From: Phaeosaccion multiseriatum
Lineage: Eukaryota > Ochrophyta, other classes
Assembly (NCBI GenBank): GCA_965112735.1
Contig: OZ218959.1
Span: 2,852,001-2,916,000 of the forward strand
DNA: 64,000 nt
Direction of reading: 5' to 3'
The position numbers and the translations under genes were made by a program. Positions 10,877 to 20,780 of this stretch are shown in pieces (the stretch's first letter is position 1; each line of letters begins with the position of its first letter). The notes under the pieces were generated by a model, which did not search any database, was not told where the DNA came from, and was given only the letters and a program-made list of their open reading frames with translations.

Positions 10877-13369
10877 CTATGATGATGAGGCCCTACTTTG
10901 GACGAGGCATTTGCGGACGATGTCGGAGTAATTACCCACGGCATTGAGCATCTCGTTTACTGCCATCTTCTCATGTCTGAAGCAGCGCCTCCAGCCGTCA
11001 CCGGATTGGATTGGTCGTGGGGGGAGGGAGGGAGGGAGGGAGGGAGGGAAGGTGCGCGCAGGCGGAGGAGAGCAGAGTGGCGTACGAGGGAGAGAGGGAA
11101 GAGTGAGCAGTCAGGGCTGCGGCGGAGACGTGAGGAAGTACTAAACAGACGGACGGAAGGCACCAGATGGGGGCAGGAGAATTTGTTTTGAAATGAAACA
11201 CACACAGAGAGAGGGAGAGAGATGTGGTGGAGCTCAACAGAGAGAAGCTCGCAAATGCAACGTACCGCGCGTGTGCGTCGTGAATGGAGCCTGGGCCGTA
11301 CAGCAGGGCCTTGCCCGTGAATTGAAAGTAGGCGACATCCGTGTTGTAGCTGGCCACGTCGAGCGGGAAACCCTCCAGCACGGAGAGCGTGACCGGATCG
11401 TTCTGTGTCACGGGTTGGATGGTGATCTGACCCCTGCCCAGGCGGGAGACAGTGTCTTGTACAACATCCATGACTCCCTGAGGGGCAGAGATGAGTCTGA
11501 ACATGAGGAAGGCCTCTGCTGCCTCTGCGAGTGCGTTCGCGGCTTGCCCTCCCTGTGGAGCATTGTGCATGCAAGCGCAGTTGTTGGTTGGGTGGGGCAG
11601 AGTAGAGGGAGGGCATTGATTCAGTGGGTGTATGTGTAGGAGAGGAGAGGAGGGAGGAGGAGGGAGGGAGGGAGGGAGGGAGGCACAGGCATGCCAGGCC
11701 GCCCAAGTGCGTGTGCTATTTCTCTCGGATGCCTACACTCTAGGATCCATCTCTCTCCGAACCGCTCGGTTGGTCCACTTCCACTTCCGCTGGCACTTGC
11801 CTGCAGCATTCCAACGTTGAGGGTTGTAGCTCCGAGCTCATCGTCCTTGGGCCAGGTGTGCGTGGTCAGGGCCGCGAGGACGTCCACCAAAGGGTCGATG
11901 GCACTCTTTCCGAGCTCGGGATAGCCGCTATGACATGCCACACCTGAGCTGAGTAGCTTGCACTTCAGCATGCCCTTCTGTAACCGCATCATCTGTGCTT
12001 GCGGTCATCGCAGCGAGTGGGGGTCGTACGTAGGTAGAGCGGTGATCCACAGGGGAGGGCGTTCAAGGAGGGAGATCGACTGCGGAAAGTGAGCAGCCTT
12101 TGGGAGGGGGCCCAGGGGGACATACCCCCGATCTCCCTCCAATGTCATAGACACCGAATACCCAATCACACATGCCTTCACCTCTCGACAGAAGCCCGAA
12201 TGGAGCCCCCACATGTGTTCCTTCTCTTGACGGCTCGGGGGGGGGGCCTTCGAGTGCTCTGCAATCTCCCGACTCTACTACCATACCACCATACACCAAG
12301 TTACGCCTTGACACCTACCTTGCTGTTGGTAGGCTCGCCAACGATGAGCCACTCTGGGTCCAGACCCAGCGCGTTGCTAGAGAGCATACCGCTGTGGTCT
12401 GTCTCCTCGGATACTACATAGAGCAAGCCCACGTCCTCCTCCCCCGCCTCCACCAGCCCCTGCAGACAGGTCAGCTGGGCTGCCAGGATGCCCTTGGTGT
12501 CGCATGCCCCTCTGCCGTGCAAGATGAGGTCATCTATGTGCGTGTGTGTGGAACAGAAAAGAAAAAGCGTGGCCGTGGGCGCCGAGAGGGAGGGAGGCAG
12601 GCGTGGGATGGGGTTCTTGAAAGGGAGGGAGGGAGGGAGAGAAGCAGTGAGAGAGTAGGGGTTTTGTAGAGTGCTGTATGTACTGCGAAGAGGAATAAGG
12701 TGCGGTTGCGGTTGCGTGCCCACCGGCCAACCTCGCTGGTCGCTGGGTATATACCTCTTGTGGAGCCGCTGATAGACGCCGGAAAGTAGGGTGGCACAGT
12801 GTCAATATGCGAGTTGAACAGCACAGAAGGACCCAGATCTGCTCCTCCTCCTCCTCCCTCCGCGTACCGCGGCTTTCTGCCCGGCCGAGTGGCGTAGATG
12901 TTGTGCCTGACTTGTCCCCCCGGCGCTGACTGCTGGGGGGCCACTTCTTGCCGCTGCACCTGCAAAAACCATCAAGCCCAGGTCCAAGGGAAGATTACTT
13001 AATCGTGAAAGAACAAATTAGAGCAAAGAGCGATTGTAAATTGCCTTGGCAGCCGCGTGCTGGACACTGTGACCTTCGAGCCAGGTTCTCCTCACCCTCC
13101 CCCCCTGACTTCGTCAACTCTGCCAAGACTTGCCTGCCAGCCTCTCTTCGTGAGCCACGCGTCAAGGAAGTTGGCCATTCGCATTTCGTCGGAGCTGCGT
13201 AAGATTGGGGAATGGAAGGGGAAAAAAGGATGTGAGAAATAGGTTATTTCCTCTTCCATCTATGTGCCTACCTGAGAGATTCCACATTGATGAGATCCGC
13301 AGCTAGCTGAACCACGGCCTTCTCCTCGTCTGTGAGGCAAGCAAGCGCGGCCGCAGGAAGCTCGGCCAT
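10877..13369 (-). CDS. M20 family metallopeptidase / acetylornithine deacetylase-like
   Basis: Zinc amidohydrolase of the ArgE/DapE/ACY1 group. Exons 13369-13272, 13194-13134, 12959-12755, 12533-12319, 11992-11801, 11552-11266 and 10976-10877; 385 residues, in phase throughout. Metal and catalytic motifs: VLFNSHIDTVPP (His and the catalytic Asp), HGRGACDTKG (bridging Asp), VVSEETDHSG (general-base Glu and metal Glu), a dimerisation-domain segment GVACHSGYPELGKSA, NVGMLQGGQAANALAEA, and the final GPGSIHDAHARHE with the last metal His. Introns 2 and 5 start with GC rather than GT, each as CAG followed by GCAAGT; reading through does not preserve the family pattern. It most resembles acetylornithine deacetylases, but the substrate cannot be fixed from sequence. 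Confidence 0.87.
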
Positions 13370-13513
13370 TGTTGCTTTGTGTGTACGAAGTATTTTTTTT
13401 CTCCTTCACATTTTCTACCTCCAATCGCCATCTGTTGATCTACGTGCCAAATTTGATTTGGCTCTTCTTTGTCCGCTTCTTCTTTGTCGGGAAGGGGAGC
13501 GGGGCAGGCTCCC
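13370..13513. promoter_or_regulatory. bidirectional promoter region
   Basis: 144 bp between the divergent start codons of the M20 peptidase and the LRR protein. It is T-rich on the + strand near 13388-13402. No TATA box is obvious. Confidence 0.4.
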
Positions 13514-16500
13514 ATGCCTATCACAAGACTGACGCCGGAGCTGATCCAGGAGATCGTTGCCAGCTATGGTCAGATTAAGAAGTTGAACCTTTCCAGCAAT
13601 GGTAAGATAACACTTATCTAGCCAGCCCCCCTGCCGTTGTATCACGCCATCCTCCCCGTCCCCTCCTTTATCTTGAGCAAGGCGCTTCGATCCATCCGTA
13701 CCAGCTTCTTTATTTTTATCTCACGTCGTAAAACACGAGTCTTTTCCATTATGGGGCGACCACTCCGCTTGTTCAGTATTAAACCCTCGCCCCCCCCCTC
13801 TGTCCTGTACGCTTTATCCTATTGCTATGTCTTTGCAGCCATTTCTCGAGTGGAGTCTTTGGATTCACTGAGCCGTCTGCAGTCGCTCAATCTCAGCGGA
13901 AATCGCCTGGGCCTGGGGGAGAGAGCAGGGGACGGATCCGACAAGCAGGGGGAGACGAGAGCTACGCTCAAGGCAGAGGAGAAGTGGTCTCCAGGCGACG
14001 ACGACGATGGCCTGGCGCGTCTCTCGGACGTGCGCAGGCTGGTGGAGCTGAACTTGTCCGGAAACGCTATCTCCAACCTTTCTGCCCTCGCACGGGCTTC
14101 CACCTGCCTCACCCGCCTCGACCTCAGCGGCAATCATGTGACCGACCTAGGCCAGCTGAGGCACCTCTCCGCCCTCCCCTCGCTGCAGCAGTTAGTACTA
14201 CGGGGCAATCCCCTGTGTCAAACTCTGCCGCGCTACCGACAAGATGTGCTGTTTATGCTTCCGCGGCTGGTGATGTTGGACCATCTGCGTGTGGAGATGG
14301 CCGATAGACCACCGGCTTCTCAGGCTACTCAGCAGTTGAGTCGCAGCAGGGAAACCTCTAATAGCACCGTGCGAGGAGAGGCGGGAGAGGCGGAGGAGGA
14401 AGCGGAGGATGCGGAAAGGGTGAGAGAGGAAGGGAAGGCTGCTGGCGGCGGCTCTTTCAGGGCAAATCTCCCTCCTCGCTACCGCTACACCGACTCTGGT
14501 ACCACTGCTGCTGCAGCTACTGCCTCTACTAGGCCTTCCACTGCTGCACCAGCCCGAGACGGCCTCTTCCACAACACATCGAGGAGACACCAGGCGACAA
14601 GGGATGACAGTAGAGCGAGTGGATCTTTGAGTGGTCATGTGAGCAGCAGCAGCAGCAGCAGCAGCAGTAGCAGCAGTAGCAGCGATAGCAGTCGCTGTAG
14701 TAGCCGCGGGCGCAGCCGCAGGCGCAGCCGTAGCCGCAGCCGTAGCCGCAGCCGCAGCCGCAGCAGTGGGAATAGTAGCGTGAGCTGGCGAGGAGGGGCT
14801 GAGAAATGGGCTCTTGGCTCGGGCTCGGCACCACCCCCCTTACCCCCACCACCACCACCCCACCGGCGGCCGTATATGGCGTCCGCTCATCTCGAGGCGG
14901 CCACAACTGCAGCTGCACATGGGGCAAAGGGGCGGGGGACAGGGGGTGCTCAATTGCTGCAATATCAACATCAGCATCAGCATCAGTACGAGCAGCAGCA
15001 TGAGCGACTGCTCGAGCCTCAACAGAAGCAGCCACAGGAAGAGGGCGAGTCTGAAGTGGTGCTGCTGAGAAGGCAGGTGAAGGCAATGAAGGCCCTGGCG
15101 GTTCTGCAGGATCAAGCCTTGGCAACGAGCGCACGTATCCCAGGGGACGGGGGGCGGAGAGGAAGATCCGCAGAGCCTCGGGGGGCGAGGGAGAGGGTGA
15201 GAGTGTGGGACAGGAGGAAGATGTGTGCGGAGAGGAAAGTGGGAGAGCTCGATCTTGAGAGGGTGGGAGGAGGAGGAGGAGGAGGAGGAGGAGGAGGAGG
15301 AGGAGGGGGAGGAGGAGGAGGAGGAGGAGAAGAAGAAGGCAAGGCGGACGAGGATGACAACACTGACAGAGGTAAGCTTGAGAAGTTGCTCACGGCATGG
15401 AGAGCACAAGTGCTTCGGCTGCTCATGCAGCGAGAGGTGGAGCAGCTACAAAGGGAGAGCGCAGAGGAGGAGGCCCGGCTGTGCTTGGCTAGGGTAGAGG
15501 CTTCTCTTCGGCAGGCGGAGGGCCGCGCGGAGCGGGCAGAGCAGCACAATGAGGCCCTGCAGGCAGAGGTTGGGTTACTGCTGGCTGGTGTGGAGCAGTC
15601 CGGGCAGCGACAGGCAGCGGCGGAGGCACGAGTGAGCGAGCTCGAGGCGCGGGTGGTGGCGGAGGGGGAGTGGCGAGCAGCCATGTGCGAGTCCGTGCAG
15701 GCGACCCAGGGGGCGGTGGAGTCGGGCTTTTACGCACGGGAGGGTGCGCTGCTGCAGGCACTGGCGAAGTTGGAGGGCTTTGAGGCTCGCCTACGGCACG
15801 CGGGTGCGCGCGCGTCGCTCGCGGCGGTGCTCTTGCAGCGTAAGGAGGTGCAGCTGCGGAACGAGAGAGCGGCCCTGACTGCGGACCGAAGGGTGTGGAC
15901 ACATGAGCGGGAGAGGAAGGAGCTGGAGGCGATTGCCGAGGCGGCGGCAGTCGCTCGCACTGCTACTGCTGCTGCTTCTGCTGGTGCTGCTGCTACTGCT
16001 GGCGGGAGCGGCAGTGGGGGATGTGTGAAGAGGAGGAGAGCTACGAAGAGCCTCGGGGCGGGACGAGGGGAGGAGGAGGAGGAGGAGGAGGAGGAGGAGG
16101 AGGAGGAGGAGGAAGAGAGCGACGACGATGCGCGAACGGGAGGTGAGAGGGAAGGTAGGAGGAGAAGGCGAACGGTGGGCGGCGTTCCGCGACGATACGC
16201 AGCTTCTGCTGTTGGTGGTGCTGCTGGCGACGACTCCTCACTCCTTCTGCTTCGAGGACTGCGACCAGAGTGTGAAGCGGTAATGCGAGCACTGTTTTGT
16301 CAGCTCGACCGCACTGGGAAGGGTGTGGTACCGCAGAGGACGTTGATTGAAGCCATGCGGTCAGATGCGGGCATCGAGCGTGTCATGAGTGGGGCGGTAG
16401 GCAAGCGGCGCTGGCAGGCCGCTCTGGATAGGATGGAACGAGAAGGAGCGGGCACGGAGGAGGAGGAGGAGGAGGAGGAGAAGGAGGACGGGAAGGGGGA

Positions 16501-18135
16501 GGAGGAGAAGGAGCGCGATGAGGGGGGAGTGGAGGGTGGAGGAGAGATGAGACCGCAGCGAGGGGTGACATGGGGGGAGTTCTTGCTCTTCTTTGTGCCC
16601 CGCCCCAGGGGGGGAGGAGGAGGGATGCAGCAGGTCCTGACCCCAGGCGCCTCGAAGGGATACTCTGTGGTGGGGAGCGACGCTGCCTTAGTGGAGGACG
16701 ACTGGGCCCTGTTGCGGATGATTGTCCCCAAGCATATGGGCAGGAAGGTGGAATCCGTGCGCCACGGCAGCGGCAGCGGTAGTGACGGCAGTGATGCAAG
16801 CGACAACGACCGCACCGATGGCAGTCTAGGTGTGGGGAGTAGCAGCATCAGGAGGAGACGGAGGAGGAGACGCAGGGAGGGAGACCGCCACCACTCTCAT
16901 CACCCCGATCACCAGGACCATCACGACCGTCATCACACAAAGTGCAACAGCAGTGGCTTGATCAGCAGCAGCTATAGCAGCAAGGGTCTCTCGGCCTTGT
17001 CTGTGGGTCAGCTCCGGAGAGAGGTTCGGCGCCTTAGCCGAGAGCGCTCCTACCTTATGCGTCTGGTGCAGCAGGACGGAGTGGTGCGACGCTCGAGGCG
17101 TAGCGAGGTACACACGTTGTACAAGTACGAGCTGGAGAAGGTGTACGCCAACTGTGAGTCCGCTCAGCTTGCGCTCAGGGGTAGCAGACGGGAGGTGGAG
17201 CGGTGGGGTACGGAGGCACACCTGCTGCGGGACCGTGTGGACTCACTGGAGAGCGAGATGAGAGACAGGGAGGAGGCATGGCAGCACCGCTTGAGCTTGG
17301 TGGAGGGGCAGGTGAGCGAGGGAGTGTGTGGGTGTGTGGGTGTGTGGGGGTTTGTGGGTGTGCGTGTGAGTGTGTGGGTGTGCGTGCGCGTAAAGTGCGC
17401 GTATTGTTGTGCATGCGTAGGGCGTCTTGTCGTGTATAACGCTTTGGCCTCACCCACCCGGTCCCGGAAGTGAGAAATGAAAACGAAAGTTGGAAACCGA
17501 AACGATAACCACCCCCCCCCCCACACACACACACACACGCACACACACATACATTCACGTAAACAGGCACGGGAAGGCCAACAGGCCGCGTCTCGGGCCT
17601 TGGAGGCGGCCCAACAGCGAGCGAGGGAAGACCTCAGCAAGAGAGAAGCCGAACACAGCCTCCTCCGAAGGGAGCACGGCAAGGCCCTCGTGGCTCAACG
17701 CGCGATGGAGAGAGAGCTGGCAAGGGTCAAAGCCGAGGTGGAGGTGGAGGGAAGGGCGGAAAGGAGCTCTCTCCAGCAGGCACTAAGGCAGCGCGAGAAG
17801 GAGCTAGCCGCAGCACGCAGAGAGCGAAACGCGCTATTGCTCACGTTGAGGGAGCAGCGCAAGGCCGCTGGGGGCTTCAAGATGGCGGCCATGACGCCGC
17901 CCGTCAGGGGCCTGCGTGCAGGGGTTGGGGTGGGGGCAGGTGGTGATGAGGACTCGCGTCAGGAGCAGCGGCAGCAGCAGTTAGAAGTGGGGCCCAATGC
18001 AGTGAAGCTTGACGGTGACGGTGACGATGCTCCTGCTGCTTCTGCGGCTGGTGCTGCTGGTGCTGCTGGTGGTGGTGGTGGTGCTTCTATTGGAGGTGCT
18101 GACAGGAGCGACATGGACAGAGGCGGCGGAGAAGG

Positions 18136-18213
<78 letters not shown>

Positions 18214-18586
18214 ACAGCCACAGCAGCAAGGACACAGTCAAGAGCAAGGGCAAGGGCACGGGCAATGGTTATTGATCAACAAGACGGACGCGGGCCAGAT
18301 CGAGGCCCTACCCCCTCCTACTCCTCCTCCTCCTGCCGCTGCTGCTGCTGCTGCTGCTCCTTCTTCTGCTGCTGCTCAACTTGGGCCGGAGGTCGACATG
18401 GCGCGCCATCTGGACCGCCTTGCTGCGATGGCCTCCCGACTTATGCGCCGCCAGACGGGCGACGAGGAGGGGGAGGGGGAAGGGGGTGGGGGAGAGGAGG
18501 AAGGGCAGCTCGAGAGGAGGGACGGCAGGGGGGGCGAGAGGAAGGAGACAGGGGCGAGGGCGGCGGCGGCGGTGAAGGGGGATTGA
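13514..18586 (+). CDS. leucine-rich-repeat and coiled-coil protein, LRRCC1/VFL1-like architecture
   Basis: Exons 13514-13601, 13839-17311 and 17567-18586; 1526 residues. N-terminal SDS22-like LRRs: IKKLNLSSN, LQSLNLSGN, LVELNLSGN, LTRLDLSGN, LQQLVLRGNPL, closing with an LRR-cap-like LPRLVMLD. Then a Ser/Arg-rich disordered part, long coiled coils (about 550-760), an acidic run, an EF-hand-like segment with LDRTGKGVVPQRTLIEAM (about residue 850), more coiled coil spanning the last intron, and a poly-Gln tract near the C-terminus. LRR at the N-terminus followed by extended coiled coil is the layout of centriolar LRRCC1/VFL1 proteins, which would imply centrioles or flagella; other LRR/coiled-coil families are possible. 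The intron after 17311 is short and begins GTGAGC. Confidence 0.75.
18138..18213 (+). repeat. CAG array encoding poly-Gln
   Basis: About 24 CAG/GCA units in the last exon of the LRR/coiled-coil gene, read as glutamine in the chosen frame. Confidence 0.9.
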
Positions 18587-18794
18587 CGGCGACGACTGAA
18601 TGTGTAATGTTAAGAGTGTAGGAGAGGAGAGAATGAGGACTTAAAACTAAATGGAAATTTGTGTAATCTGTGATCTGTGGTCTCCTGTACTCACTGCGAG
18701 GGAGACAGAGGAAAGACAGACGGGAAGTACTGCTTCAGTCCCATTCAGTACCCACCCAACCAACCCAACCCAACCCGCCGCCCTCTCCAGGTTT

Positions 18795-19560
18795 AAGCCC
18801 AAGGTGTCTGTTCATTTTCTTCATATTTTTTCTTTAGTTTGTATTGACACTCGAGGACAGCGTCCGTGCGGGCATCATGGGCCCACACGGCGGGGTCAGG
18901 AAATTCCGCCTCTCACCAACTTGGTGCCGTCTCCCTGCGGGGAGAAGAGGGAGACAAACATGCCCGTTTCGCAGAGCAGTGCGATGCTCGTCGGTTCCGG
19001 CAGCCCCGTCTCCATCAGGAGCCGCGTTATCTCAGCGGTGCTGTCCTACTCGGTTTGACAGCGGCCTTGCTGAGTGAAGAGTTGTCGGTGGGGCCCAGGG
19101 GAAGATGAACACTTCGCACACGTCGGGATCGTCTATACGAGGGGATACGCCCCAACAACGTGGGCATTGCAGTTCTCTGGGTCAGTGGCCGAGGTGTCCA
19201 AAGAGAGGGCATCCACGAGGATGCCCTCTAGCTCGTCGTCGCGTACAAAGATGTCAGAGGTTCCCAATATTGCTCCTATTCCGACTGCCTTAGCGCCGTC
19301 TCTTTTGCACATATACAGCCTCGTGTGAGTCTCAGTACAGCCTCAGCCTCAGCCTCAGCCTCGAGGGTACCTTGGCGAGGGGCACACGCCGTGCAGGATG
19401 TTTTTGTGCGTACCTCCCTCCAAGGGGATAATCTGCACGCCAGTTACCTCATCGCGACGCGGAATGACACACGCTCTCTCTCGCCAAATCAAGCGAAGCG
19501 AAGGCGACCCTCCACCCCACCGCGCTTCCGCTTTCGGTGTCTCATGGGGCTCCATCTTTC
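18795..19560 (-). CDS. unresolved coding-like exons, unknown function
   Basis: Several minus-strand stretches look like protein but I could not close a full model. One exon (about 19338-19150) can be joined in phase after a segment ending PLEGG, giving RLYMCKRDGAKAVGIG, then GTSDIFVRDDELEGILVDAL and NAHVVGAYPLV before a TAG. After a 2-base shift the reading continues as DDPDVCEVFIFPW. Further downstream are AEITRLLMETGLPEPTSIAL (about 19041-18982) and a last stretch TDAVLECQYKLKKKYEENEQ ending in TAA near 18796. I recognise no family. Either introns were missed or the gene is damaged. Confidence 0.3.
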
Positions 19561-19807
19561 ACCACTGCTGGTGGGTGGGTGAGAGAGCCACCACACTATG
19601 GTATACCTGGGCGCATCCTATTCGGTGCGGCACAACCAAACCACCACACCCTCTCTCCCCTCATCCCTCCGGACCGCTTGGGGGGCCTGCTGTCGCTGCG
19701 CGCAGGAGAATGGCCCTTGTGTGGGCGGCCTTGCCGACGAATTTGTCGAAATCAGACTCTCGCAGATGAAGAAGAAGCTCCTGAGAGTCAAGCTCCTCGC
19801 CGTAGCG

Positions 19808-20410
19808 CTAAATGCCCAGCACTGCTGCTCCCGGTAGGGCTCTGCAAGGCAACCACACCAAGCATGGGCGGCGAGAAGCAGGCACGAATGGTGCGTGACG
19901 AGGGGAATGCAAGGTTGCGGTGGTGTGGAGGAACGGGACAGAGGTTAGCGAAAGAAAGACATCACTCTCCCCAGACACGCACCTCTGCAGCCAACCTTGG
20001 ATGAAGTCCTTCGCTGCCTCCTCTTTCGAAGAAAGGGTACTCGCTTTTGTGGCATTGGGCAGGCCCCGCGTGGTGCCACCAGCAGGTGGCGCACCGCCCC
20101 CTCCAGTCCGAACCTCTGCTCTTCCAGTGAAAAGGGACGCCTTCGTTTCCTCCAGAACTCGCTCGATGTCCCCCTTCTTCCTTCCTTCGGCCTTGACCGC
20201 GAGGTAAAATGACATGGAAGAGAGTTCCTCCAGCCCATCCTGCATTCTCTGGTGATGGGTCTTCCCATTGTCGCTTCGGAAAGTAAGGCGGGCATAGTTG
20301 CACATGATGGCTCTTTGTCGATCTGTAGGTATGAACCGACTCAGGCGGAAGCAAGCACGGTAGAGGGCGCGCACATCCCTGGCCTTTAAAGCCGCCGCCG
20401 CCGCCGCCAT
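19808..20410 (-). CDS. LYR-motif (Complex1_LYR-like) protein
   Basis: Starts MAAAAAALKARDVRALYRAC, with the LYR tripeptide followed by a basic helix (RFIPTDRQRAIMCNYARLTF), the pattern of LYRM proteins that act in mitochondria in Fe-S cluster transfer or respiratory complex assembly. Preferred model: exons 20410-19983 and 19841-19808, ending RALPGAAVLGI, 153 residues. The 141-base intron is a multiple of three without an in-frame stop, so the unspliced reading gives a 200-residue version with the same C-terminus. Another acceptor just after 19808 would open into RYGEELDSQELLLHLRE, which looks protein-like too, so the C-terminus is uncertain. Confidence 0.65.
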   Translation of the reverse strand: MAAAAAALKARDVRALYRACFRLSRFIPTDRQRAIMCNYARLTFRSDNGKTHHQRMQDGLEELSSMSFYLAVKAEGRKKGDIERVLEETKASLFTGRAEVRTGGGGAPPAGGTTRGLPNATKASTLSSKEEAAKDFIQGWLQRCVSGESDVFLSLTSVPFLHTTATLHSPRHAPFVPASRRPCLVWLPCRALPGAAVLGI

Positions 20411-20780
20411 TCTGTGCTCGGGTTTAAATGGCGTAGTAAGTCAATTATTGGTCAAGCGGGGACTTCTCTTATCCGAGAGGGGAAAAAAACAAATTCCTTC
20501 CGAGAGGGGAGAGAGAGGTCATGGGTTCAGCACTGGCGCGCTTAGAGGAGGTTTTGCGACATGTATGCTGTACCATTGTGACATTGTATACCACAATAGA
20601 GAGACATTCCTCGTTTGATTAAATTCGCCTCCAGCCGAAAGTGGGACCCCCCCACGCCGGCCCCGCTTCAACACCGAAGGGGAGGGAAGTGAAAAGCAAG
20701 GGGAAGAATGCGGAAATTTCGTTCCCTGCAGGAGCTTCCCAGCAGCACTATATGTGTATCCATTATATCAAGGGAGAAGG
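20411..20780. other. divergent intergenic region
   Basis: Separates the LYR gene and the secreted Cys-rich gene. No gene seen. A GAGAGGGGA(A/G) direct repeat lies at about 20475 and 20502. Confidence 0.4.

Noticed and set aside
14840-15684. Antisense ORFs opposite the LRR/coiled-coil gene
   Set aside because: Shadows of a GC-rich coding strand; Ala/Arg/Ser/Pro-rich without motifs.
19120-19180. Programmed frameshift like that of ornithine decarboxylase antizyme
   Set aside because: The site is GTA TAG with no family shift sequence, and the flanking residues do not match antizyme.
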